Shown here: positions 37,258 through 47,385 of the stretch, piece after piece
Position numbering within the stretch: the stretch's first letter is position 1
How the letters are laid out: the number at the start of each line of letters is the position of its first letter
Source of the DNA: Polytrichum commune
Taxonomy: Eukaryota > Streptophyta > Polytrichopsida > Polytrichales > Polytrichaceae
Assembly (NCBI GenBank): GCA_950295325.1
Contig: OX485809.1
Span: 22,768,144 to 22,832,143, forward strand
Length of the DNA stretch: 64,000 bases
Direction: 5' to 3'
Notes under the pieces: generated by a model
What the model was told of the DNA's origin: nothing
Seen by the model: only the letters and a program-made list of their open reading frames with translations
The model's database searches: none
Program-made: the position numbers and the translations under genes

Positions 37258-37546
37258 ACCTAACCTAGCACCAATAAATAAATAACCAACGTCGGGCAAT
37301 TCGATGTGAATTTCAGTCCGTTGCCCTACCCTGCTCAAGAATCCTCTTGATGCAGGGTGGGGTTTACTGCCAACCTTGCAGTGGGTGGGCTCTTGGTTTT
37401 CTACCGACTTAGCTAGTTTTTTTCCCGTTGAGTAGAGAGAAGATTTCTCAGCGGGAATCGAACCGCGAACCACTCCATTCAGAAATGGGTACCTCTCCAC
37501 TATCACTTGGTAGTTTAGGGTCATCTTGGACCTAACCTAGCACCAA
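37258..37546 (-). mobile_element. tRNA-derived SINE with 17-bp target duplication
   Basis: The body (37275-37529, 255 bp) is flanked by perfect 17-bp direct repeats, acctaacctagcaccaa, at 37258-37274 and 37530-37546. Read on the minus strand it begins ccaagatgaccctaaac. It has a box A-like motif (TGATAGTGGAGAGG) and, about 40 bp later, an exact box B (GGTTCGATTCC), the tRNA-type internal polymerase III promoter. It ends in a ttatttatttat tail next to the 3' duplication. Long variable target duplications, an internal promoter and a simple 3' tail define a SINE mobilised by LINE machinery. The open frames across it are meaningless. Confidence 0.9.
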
Positions 37547-38611
37547 CTGATTACCGTCATCCTTAAAACTTCTATGTAGATGATAATTTGAGCAAACTAA
37601 AGATATTGGCAGAAATTGGATGAGCATGACTGCTTTGTAATATAGCAGGGTGCAATTTGGTTCACACTTCGAGTGTTGAAAGCCAATTTCCACATGGAAT
37701 GAACATGATCTTGACCAATTTGAACATGACATGTGAATTATTATTATTATTATTATTTTGTGTTGAACTAGACAACACCCTACAATATTGTCAATTAACA
37801 CAACCTTTTCTAGAAACTCTTAGTCTAGTGAATTGGTGCAAATTTGAATGGTTTAGTTTTTGATACTTGGATGTCATCCAAATTTGATAATTTCATGTAG
37901 ACTTCATTCATTGATTTATTGTTACAACTTACTCACATATTCGGGATGTGGAGATTTAATAAGTACAATGTTTTGTCTAATCAGTGTGGGTTACCATGTA
38001 GAGTTACGTGTTTCTACAACTTTTTACCAACTGAGTTATATCATATTCTTTGGTATGCATATTAACTACTTGTGTTATTTGAGCAAAATCTATAATACTC
38101 TCATGAAAAAAATTATAGCAATACGTAACTCCAAATGGTAACCCACACTAAATAGACAAAATAATGTAGTATCTAGTATCCTAGTATGGTACAAACCATA
38201 ATACTATATTAAATATTGTATCTAGTGTCACTTACTATTTGGAAATACACAATGCTATAACTCTTTATTGTATACCTCATTTATTGCCAACAAGAGTCAT
38301 TAGAGTACATTAGCATCTTTTACTTGGTAAAAAATACATTAATAGTAAAAAAACAAAGCACCGAGTAACTCCAAATAGTAAGTGACACTGTATATCACAA
38401 TTAGTTTAACTGCTTGTAGCATATATAATACAACTAGTATGGTACGAATCTAACCTATTGTCCTAGACTACTGAGTAAACAAAAAATGCATTGGTTCAAT
38501 TTGGATAAATTTAGTATTGGCGATAAACAGTGACCACCATTCATTCTTATAAATAGTTTGTTCGGATAACTGTTGCAACTTTCATTGGTTGACTTTTGAA
38601 ACTTAGATGTG
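37547..38611. other. intergenic, no gene seen
   Basis: AT-rich DNA with a (TTA)n run near 37737-37757. No exon is supported. Confidence 0.4.
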
Positions 38612-38619
38612 TTTTGAAC

Positions 38620-38847
38620 CACTGCTAGGGGAGAACCGGTGGTTAGTTACAGATGAACCGGTTGAGTTTGAAAAATAACCGGTTGAAGTTCAAGACTTCA
38701 GAAGAATTAGCGATCATTTTAGAGGAATTTGTAGAATATATCTCAAATGAATAAAGCAAGAACCGGAAGATGTCAGCATGTAACCAGTTGGATTTAGAAT
38801 CACTGGGATCTTGACTGAGTATGCCGCCAAAAACTTCCCGGGCAGTG
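38620..38847 (+). mobile_element. hAT-type MITE, copy 3 (228 bp)
   Basis: Same orientation and layout as the 7090 copy, with termini CACTGCTAGGGGAG and CCCGGGCAGTG. The flanking eight bases on the two sides do not match, so the insertion is old, rearranged or a recombinant. Confidence 0.85.
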
Positions 38848-39395
38848 GTTAATTTGAACACCAACAAATTTGTGTAGGCTTCATTCTTTGATTTTATTGT
38901 TATATATACATGCCTGTGATTATAGATTCAAAAAACTTATTTGTAAAGTAAAGTGGATGAAACCATGGGTTTAGTCCTAAACCACGAGTTCATGAGAATA
39001 AATTTAGAGTCACCTAAGTTTCTTAATATTTAACTTATCAACCACAAGGAGTGTTGTTGGGCTACTAAAAATTGGTTTTCTAGGATGGGTGGACCAAGCT
39101 AGCCTTGCATAGATCAATCCAAGATTTAGGATAACATGTCCCATGCGCATATCCATTTTTAGATCCTAGAATTATCTCATAGTTTCAGAGGTGGGAAGAG
39201 GAAGTCCTAAAATTTGCACCCAACTTCCAAAGTAGGCTCCAAAACACAATGAGCTAGTGAGCTCTTAATAGAAAGTTTTCTCAAAGAGGGATCAAACCCA
39301 TGATTTCGTCCTTCTTTGAGAAAGACTTTACGGATAACTCTAATACGTAGATTTACTTAGTGAGGCATGTGGGCCTTTTGTGGTCACTCTTCTTG
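38848..39395. other. intergenic, no gene seen
   Basis: AT-rich DNA. No exon is supported. Confidence 0.4.
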
Positions 39396-39600
39396 ATTGA
39401 ACATCTACATTTGAATCGTATGTGGCAAGGCAATTTTTAGTTAGGAATGGACGCCAAAAAAATACATGTTACGATGAGATTGAACTACATGCTCAAATAT
39501 ACTAGGCATTTTCTAGATTCATTTATCAACACAATTTGGGTCAATACCATTCTAAACCATATTGACATTGGGGCAATTTCACTACATGGATATGAAGGTT
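39396..39600. repeat. dispersed 150-200 bp repeat, copy 1
   Basis: Diverged copy of a family recognised by catctacatttga-t-gtatgtgg, a central tgaactacatg-tcaaa and attctaaac/attctagact. Other copies are at 39835, 48695 and 50705. Unclassified. Confidence 0.5.
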
Positions 39601-39834
39601 ATTGCATGGGATATAGACTTGAACAATATCGAAACCCCAAATGTCCTCAAATATTCAATGTACCATACTTGTATTAGAAAGATGTAGAGTCCTAATCTTA
39701 GACACCAAATTTTATATTGGAAAAAAGACGATACCGATTCAACACTTGTACTAACATTATCATCCTAGATAATTCTATTGAGCAAAAGCCATCGGCATCG
39801 AGGTAGATGTGCCTAATTTGGTTCACTGCTCTTG

Positions 39835-40000
39835 ATTCAACACCTACATTTGAGTGGTACGTGGTTTGGTGTGGCTCCAAGAACGGTTATCAGAAAGACA
39901 CATATCTTAAACATATTGGACTACATGTTCAGAATGTGATAACCATTCTAGACTCAGTAGTAGTCATCATAATTGGGGAGACCTATATCATGACCACTTA
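39835..40000. repeat. dispersed 150-200 bp repeat, copy 2
   Basis: Shows the family order acacctacatttgagtggta, gtggctccaagaa, ttggactacatgttca, ataaccattctagactca and ttggggagacctatat. Confidence 0.6.
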
Positions 40001-40732
40001 ATGAGCACAAGAATCTTCACTTTTGACAACGAATAGGATGGTTCATTCGTGCTCCAAAGTGTACGACGAAAGTGGCTACGGCCTTGATTTGGATTTGCTA
40101 GCCGTGTTGTGCTAGTGGCGGGTTTCATATCCTAGGAGACGTGGTGTAGACGGACAAAGTAACCATTCAAGGCCCACCTACCTTAGAGTTTGGATGAGCA
40201 CAAGTGTAGTTACAAATCGGCATTGGGCAAGCAAAGCAGTGACCGCCACCCGGCTAATTCATAAATGCTGAGCTCATCACTGCTCGGGTGCAAATTCCAT
40301 TGAATATGATGGTCGATGGAGAGCTTAAATCCAGGTACTGATGCAGCCAATTAGTGACGGACACACCACACTGGTTATGGGCAAGCAGGCGCAGGGATGG
40401 ATTGATGACATGTCGCGTGACGACTTAGTTTGGGGGCGTCGGATGATGAGATGGAGTGATTCCGCTCCGAAGATTGAGCGATGGCGGGGAGGTGATAATA
40501 AATGGCGACTAAGAAAAGGAAGGAATGGCCCACGAAAGCAGGAGAGGGCAGCTTGGGGATTGAAGGAGGGGCGTGGGTGAAGCCGTGCACCCCGGGCCCT
40601 CATTCATCACCACTCCGCTCTCCGGGTTGCTTTCTGTGAATCCCCTCAAGCCATGCGAACCACAGGCGAGGCCGACCACAATCCTCTAACTCACTTCAGG
40701 AACTCACCCTTCTCCTTTCCCCCCCTGGTTCC
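40001..40732. other. intergenic, GC-richer, no gene seen
   Basis: Several overlapping open frames on both strands (40325-40603) reflect a rise in GC content rather than a gene. None resembles a known family. Confidence 0.35.
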
Positions 40733-41098
40733 CTTTCTCGCTTGACAATATCTCCCTCAACTGTGTGTACTTACTAATAACGTGCCCCGACTCTTCACCA
40801 GAGACGCTCCTGCAATCTGTCTGCACAGCCCGGGAAGCTAGCTTATCAATGTCTCCCACAACTATTGGTATCAGATTCGTTGGATGTGTCTAGTTTCAAG
40901 CCGCGAATCGGCCTGGTCATTCTTGAAGCTCCTCATCATACAAGCTGCTGATCTTCCCTTTCTCGCTCAATATCTCAGATTCATCGGAGGCACTTACTTT
41001 TGTCTGCACAGCTTGGCAAGCTAGCTCAAACGTCTCCCTCAACTATCAGTATCATATTCATTGGATATGTCTAGTCACAAGCCCCGAACTCGACTCAC
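40733..41098. repeat. imperfect tandem duplication, unit about 210 bp
   Basis: Shared order in both copies: ccctttctcgct, caatatct, tctgtctgcacagc, ggcaagctagct, gtctccc-caactat, ggtatcagattcgttggat/agtatcatattcattggat, atgtgtctagt and caagcc-cgaa. It lies about 1.3 kb upstream of the GIL1/IRKI gene. Confidence 0.65.
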
Positions 41099-42403
41099 CG
41101 ATGTCATATCAGATTCCTCGGGAGACACGCACTTCTGTCGCATGTAGATCATCACAAACCTCGACCTGCGGCGCCGACTGGGTTGGGTAGTTGGGTAGCT
41201 GGGTTGGTGTTGTGATGGGGATGAGGATGGGGATGGATCGAGGAGGTGTGCTTCCTCATAGCCCGCCACGGATGAGTGCTCCCTCATAACCTGCTCGGAG
41301 TGTTGCTGGTTGTTGCAGCAGAGGCAGAGGCGGAGATGGTGAAGTTAGATATGTTGTGTTGGTTAGTATCTGGTTGTGGCGGAAGGACGGAGTGGAATTC
41401 GTGGGAATGAGTTGATTTTTGGAGAGGTTGAGACCGAATTGGAAGAGGAACGGTCGGAGGGAATTGATTTGACAACTTGGACGGTAGTTGTGGGTTTAGG
41501 GGAGCTGCGAGGGGGATTTACGTGTGCCAGGAGATTGACATTCGGCCGGACTCACCCAGGACGTTTGGGAGATCGTTGCCTAAATCTCTGCTGCAAGTCG
41601 AGACGGATTGATTGATTGATTGGGTGGACGAATGGGCCGAACAGTGCAGAAAACGAATCTGCTGGGGGATGACGACGGTGGGGACATGGCGATGGGTGGC
41701 TCGACCGCGCTGAGCCGGGCTCGAGCTAGACGCAACGGAACAACGCCCCAACATGAGTACCCGATCTTCACACCCGTAAGCTTCGTGGCCCCTCCCCCCC
41801 CCGGTCCAAATTTGTAGTGTGATACGAGTGCCAAGGTTGCCCGCTCGGGACACGAATTCGTCCCGAACCGTAGAGGAAGGGAATTCTTCATTTTCATTTG
41901 AATTCAAGAGAATGTGCAATGCCAATCCATATTCTAGGTATTACTAAATCTCCGGTTCCATAAGCGGTAACTACCATTTCAGAAGTTGTTGCGACATGGT
42001 TGCGTGTGGGTAGCATTGTATTAAATGCCGAGTCCTCCTCTCCGCAAGCATGTCGTTGCCAGAATTTTTTTCTAATCTTCATACATGTGCTTCGAGTCCA
42101 CTCATCTGGTCTTCCAAATAACTAGCGTGTTGCATCGCATTGCACCGAGTGTTAGGTTTACTCTGTTTTGACCTAACGAGCCGCCATCCGGGGTGAATCG
42201 ATGTCGTTCACCAAGCAATCCATGTCTCGGATCGTGTAAGCAGCTGTGTGTTGAGTTATACCGCCCCTTCCAACCTTCGATTACATCCTGAGACTCCTTG
42301 AACCCGACTCTGGGGTCGTTGCCAATCTACATTCGGTCGGCCGTTTTCTTGCGATTCCCATGCTGCAATTTACATTCGGCAAATTGTGTATACTACTCAG
42401 TTG
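41099..42403. other. upstream region of the GIL1/IRKI gene
   Basis: GC-rich DNA with many overlapping short frames on both strands, probably promoter and 5' UTR. A possible 3' splice site (tttgcag at 42429-42435) just after the chosen ATG leaves open that the true first exon lies in this stretch. Confidence 0.4.
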
Positions 42404-44989
42404 ATGAAAGCTCTTGGATGTGGGTTGAATTTGCAGGGCACTGGCGAAGAGCCGGAGCTTTGCCAACAGGCGGCCAAGAAAGACCCTAGACGGCGGAGCT
42501 TTACAGGGGATGCTCAATCTCCCGATGATAACATGCAAGGGGTGTGGAAGGAGATCTACACCGACACACAGAGCACAGCAGAGCAGCAGCAGCAACAACA
42601 ACAACAACAACAGCAGCTATTCATGCCCTTTAGCCCTGGCCAATTTCTCCACACCTCGAAAGCCAACCCGTCAGCATCTCCAACCCAGCACACCCTCCGG
42701 CCGCCTGGAGCGCACCACACACCTGGTGGTGCGAATGGTTCCACAGTGTCAGATGTGGATCTGAACGCACAATCTTCCACAGACGTCCTGATACCTCCAG
42801 GAAAATTTTCAGCTAGTCCCCGGAGCAAGTACCTCATTCCAGTGTCCAGCCCCGACAACAGCTTTGTGGGAAAGTACATGAAGCGAAACAATGCCCCAGC
42901 ATCACCTTCGTATGCTGCCATGAGTCCTCGCACGAATCCATCCGGAGAACGCCAACCGAAGCTTACCCAGGTGAACTTTATGAGCCCATCGCAGTCGGAG
43001 ATGGGGATTTTGACACCCACTATGTCGCAGGCGGCTCTTAGCCCTGATTTGTCGAAGGGGGGTGGCTATTTATTTGACCGTCCTTTGTCACCTGCTAGAA
43101 TGCTTCCGCCTGCCATGACACGCTCACCACCTCACATGGAAATGCTTAGTCCTTCTGCCTCGGTGAAATCTTCGAAACCTGTTGTGAAAGCCTCGAGGCG
43201 CAAGGTTGAGCAGAGCAACATCAACAACAACGCGTCCCCCCGAGGTTCGGTTTCGAGGGAGAGGTCTCCGTGGAAGGTGTTCAAGGAGTCTCTTCATGCT
43301 ATGTCTCCAGCTCTGTCCACCAAGGATGAATCCCATATCCGAGGGTTCGCCAAGGACCAGCTTAATGCTTCGTTTCAAGGCAGCGGCAGGCGAGCGATGG
43401 CTGCAGCTTCTTCGAATACTGCTAGTGTAGGATGGGCTGGCTGTAAGGGCGGAATGTCCACGGCTGCGATGGACCTTGAAAGAAACACCTCAGGTACCGC
43501 AATTTGGACTTTTGAGATGTGCTTTAACTTAATGCACGAACTTCTGAGTTTATCTATCGCCGACACTTCTTATTCCACACCGATTTAATCACATCAAACC
43601 GCATCAGTGAAGCAATGTCTACTAAACACAGGCTTCAAGTTTTAATCTTCTGCGTTTCTGTGGTCTATGTTGTAGCACCAAAGGGTATGTATTAACACTA
43701 ACTCAACGTGAAACCCTGGTCACTTGCATATTGAGATGTTAATGTGGCGCTTGGACTGAAAGTTGTGAATCTATGCGATTTGTACAGAATCCTCAAGCGA
43801 TTTATCAGTAGAGCCACCCAAGGTGTTGAGAGTGAAAGCACCGGCGGCCCCGAAAGATTTGAAAACAGGGAGCAACCATAGCATGTTCAACTTCCTGAGC
43901 TGGGGTAAGAAGAAGTCGATTCCAGGAAGGAGTGAGTCCTACCAGTCGGATTTAGCAAGCACGAAAGCGGATTCGAACTCGATTAAGGTCATGGACTACA
44001 CCATCAAGACGCTGCAGGGCAAGCTGGAGCAATCCAATAAGAAACTGGAAGCCGCGACAAATGAGATTAGGGTAATGCAGTCGGCCATGGAAGCCTCAGA
44101 GGAGAAGTGCAAGCAGCTGCAACAGCGGTGTAGAGAACTGGAATTCCAGCTTGGGAACCGACGGAGCGATTTTGAAGACGTGGAGTCGGAATCGTTCACT
44201 CGGAGACGAGAGAGTGGTGGTTCAGGGTTGACGCCGAACAAATTAGGTCGCAAATTCACGTTGATGGAAGTGACTCCCCAGCTGTTTCAAAAGGCCGTCG
44301 AAGAGTCCAAGGTGTGCATCAAGAGACTGGCGTCAACCATCTGTCACCATATCCGAGACTCCGGTGAGTCGGCGACGCAAGTGATCACAGCTCTCTTGGA
44401 GGAACACAAAGTGGGCCGATGGGTGAACCGAATGCCGCGAAATGTCATCATACTTTACTTCGAGTCGTTCCTCAATCAGGTCCTGTACGAGAGCTTCGAA
44501 AATGTGAGCTTCGAGCCCAACGGCGCCTCCTCCGCGTTCGATCCCGAAACTCTCAAGATGGAAAGCTGCAAGGCGTATCAGGAGCTTAAGAAGCAGGATT
44601 GGGCTAGCGTCGAGAAAACCCTCGACAAACCTGGCTCCGTCGTTGTGAATGCCAATTTCCACCGCTATTTCGTTGTGCGCATGGAGCTCATTCTCTCAGC
44701 GCTTGGAAAGCTGGCCGAAGTGGATGCCTCAGACACTCTCATGGCTGCCTTTTTCAGTGCTGTGAGATCTGTTTGGCTTGTCCATCACCTCACATTTGCA
44801 TTTGACCCCCCGGTCACATTATTTCGTGTTGCAGCAGCTGCAGATTTCGATCCCAGGTACATGGATCAAGTCACCACCTTCGAGGAAGAACCGATCCGCT
44901 CCAAGATCAGCATCATGGTGAATCCAGGGTTTATTGTAAATCGTCAAACTATCAAGTGCCAAGTGTTCTGTAGCAGTAAATATCAATGA
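42404..44989 (+). CDS. GIL1/IRKI-domain protein
   Basis: A plant-specific protein related to GRAVITROPIC IN THE LIGHT 1 and IRK-interacting protein, linked in Arabidopsis to light control of gravitropism and receptor-kinase signalling. Exons: 42404-43493 and 43788-44989, with an optional 9-nt exon at 43676-43684. Both joins keep frame (763 or 766 aa). The N-terminal 360 residues are low complexity, with a Gln run encoded by CAG/CAA (42582-42618) and many SP motifs (ASPSYAAMSPRT, FDRPLSPARML), suggesting phospho-regulation. Next comes FNFLSWGKKK, a coiled coil (IKVMDYTIKTLQGKLEQSNK onward), the DUF641-like helix region starting FTLMEVTPQLFQKAVEESK and the conserved C-terminus (SAVRSVWLVHHLTFAFDPPV, VNPGFIVNRQTIKCQVF). 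The ATG at 42404 is the first in frame. The next in-frame ATG is at 42532, and a splice acceptor at 42435 could replace the start. The open frame past 43493 is intron. Confidence 0.9.
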
Positions 44990-46007
44990 TTGTTTTACCA
45001 CGATTTCTCTACTTATTTGCTTCAGCTGTTCTTTAAAAAGGCAGCCTGCAACTCATGCGAGTGTATAACTATGATCTGATTCCCGAACCATATCAACCAT
45101 GTGCCGTAAGGGTGTTAGCAGCTGACTTGCCACATTGTACACAATATTGCTAAACATGTCTAGCAGGACGAGAACTGCGCATGAGGGCAATGAGACTAAA
45201 CTTAGATGTCAGGAAGTTTTCACCTAGGTACTCCCTTAGTAGCATTTTTATTGTTGAGAATCAAGACAATAATAAAGTTTGCCGGAGATAAGTCGATTAA
45301 GGACAATGTGACTCTTGCTTTTTGGAAGACACTTTGGAGCTTTCAAATGGCGTTGATTCGTGTGATAAATTTGTAAGCATTTTAATTTTGGCTGGGGTGC
45401 TGTATGCGTGCCCACCATTTGTAGAATTTGGAAGAATTAGCCGTTTGATAGGTAGGGCTGATAGAGAGATTCAGGAATCAGGCCCTGTTATGAGATGGGT
45501 GGTAAACAGAAACTCCTCAAATATACCCTGAAAGGCCCAAAACAATTGTATAGGTTCATCATGATCTATATTATTGCCACTGCCTGGATTCCATCTGCAC
45601 ATGTGCATAACCTCCTTTCATGGCAAATTTGAGCTTGAGGGCAGTGATTTTTTATCCGGTTATACGCTGCTGATTTTCGATTTTAAGAATAAAAAGAAGA
45701 AAATTCTAAATTTATCCCATGATTTTTCGCGGATGAAATAGCCAGAAACATACCAAAAAAATCCCAAGAGTTGCCAACCTTTGGATCAATTTATTAATCA
45801 TCCATATGTGGCTTTGTCACTCCAATGGTTGTAGCCAATGCTCCTGTCTCGAAAACTTGAAATAAAAATGGCTGCTTGTGTATGGGGTGGAGGGAGATTC
45901 CTAGATTCCCTTGATGTACGCTTTCTTAGGCTTTGCAACGGGTGTGCTCAAAATGAATAGGATCAATTGTAGAACATGCTGACGTCAACAAGGAAAGCCA
46001 CATTGGC
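44990..46007. other. 3' region and intergenic, no gene seen
   Basis: 3' UTR of the GIL1/IRKI gene, then unremarkable DNA. Confidence 0.4.
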
Positions 46008-46372
46008 CCGGCCAGCCTTGGCCTCCGCCTGGCAGCTGGCCAGGTGGCCCCCTGCGGTTGGTCAGCAGGGGCTGCGTTCATACCTCTGTTGGAGGCTAGT
46101 ACACCAGGCGGGCACAAAGAGCCTTGCTGCGCCCGCCTCTGCCTCCCCCACCTTCCATTTACCTTATCCCGGTGTCGTGAGAGAGGAGAAAGAGGAGATT
46201 TGAGTTCCACAATAAGAAACTTGCAAAGAATTACCTAGCAGAGGACGGCGAATTCATGGCTTCCGGCCTCGGGCAGAGGGTCCGCTTCGCCACCCTCACC
46301 AGTGGAGCTAATGAGATTCATCGCCTCCGCCAAGCGGAACGGCTAATGGTTGCTCATATGCGTGGCACTATA
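46008..46372. repeat. dispersed 380-bp repeat, copy 2
   Basis: Same orientation as 9328-9707 and about 80 percent identical. Box A-like TGGCCAGGTGG and a weak box B-like GTTCATACC occupy the same places. No target duplication was found. Confidence 0.65.
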
Positions 46373-47385
46373 AATCATGCAATGTCAAATGCAAAAAACT
46401 TTCACTCCAATACAATAAACTTTGTTTAAAAGACTTTGGAGTGTCTACATTGAATGTTGTACTAGGTACATTCAGAATGTAGTCAAATCTTTCAATTGGA
46501 TAATCAAGTTGATATTAACCTCTATCTTACAAAGGTCACTTCACTCCGTTACTCTAGGGAGTTAACCTTTTCCACAAACATCTTCATATATTTCTGATCC
46601 CATAAACCTTTTGGGTTCCGGACTTTCAATTCAATTTTATTTCATTGAGGTGTAATTATTTACGAGTGAGGTGGAGATAATGGACACCCTTCCTGAATTA
46701 GTTACCAATGCATTACTGACACAAGCGCTTCTGACCAAGTGCAAGCAATAGCATAAGAAACTCTACACCAAATGCAAGACTGGTTTCTCTAGTTTCTTCT
46801 AACTACAACTAGGACACAAGTCGTTCCTGGAAGAAGCTTCAAAAGCCATTCTTCACGGAATCCCTCAGCTCAGCTCAGCTCACCTTCAGCATTGGCTACA
46901 CAAATAACATATGAAAATAAAGCAATCTAACTGTAGGCCATATCTGAAGATTGTCTGCAACAGAACACTGGTCTATAAAGAGAACTTGACATAAGTTTCA
47001 TGAAAGTTATGTAGAGCACGTATTAATATTTCTCCATTTTGTACAGCTGCAAAATTAGAACTAAATTTCCATGCGGAATGACATGATTAGATTGGAATGT
47101 ATGAGAAGAGTAACTGGAATTAGTGATCTCGTCAATGCGAGGGTGTCCTTGGTCAACAGTAGAAAAGTTGTGAGAAATAATTTGACTACCTTTCGGCTAA
47201 CTGTCTGTCAGATGCTGGACATATAGTTTACACTCAGGGAATGCTCATCATGTCACTTAGTACCGAGTTTTTCATAGAGGTGATGTCCACAAGAGGTTTC
47301 ACCCTTGAAATTTTGAGCAATTTCCACAAAACCCTTCTGATTACACACCTTGCTTTGAGAGAACTAAATGTTGCATTTTCAACTG
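46373..47385. other. intergenic, no gene seen
   Basis: Only a short cagctcagctcagctcacc run near 46865-46883 stands out. Confidence 0.4.

Noticed and set aside
37275-37529. functional tRNA gene
   Set aside because: Box B is exact, but the sequence does not fold into a tRNA with a proper acceptor stem. The long target duplications and tail make it a SINE.
41376-41925. overlapping frames of 79-135 aa on both strands
   Set aside because: They occupy a GC-rich promoter/UTR-like region, with no motif, conservation cue or splice context.
42556-43020. 154-aa minus-strand frame with a poly-Cys run
   Set aside because: Antisense of the CAG/CAA Gln repeat and SP-rich region of the GIL1/IRKI gene.
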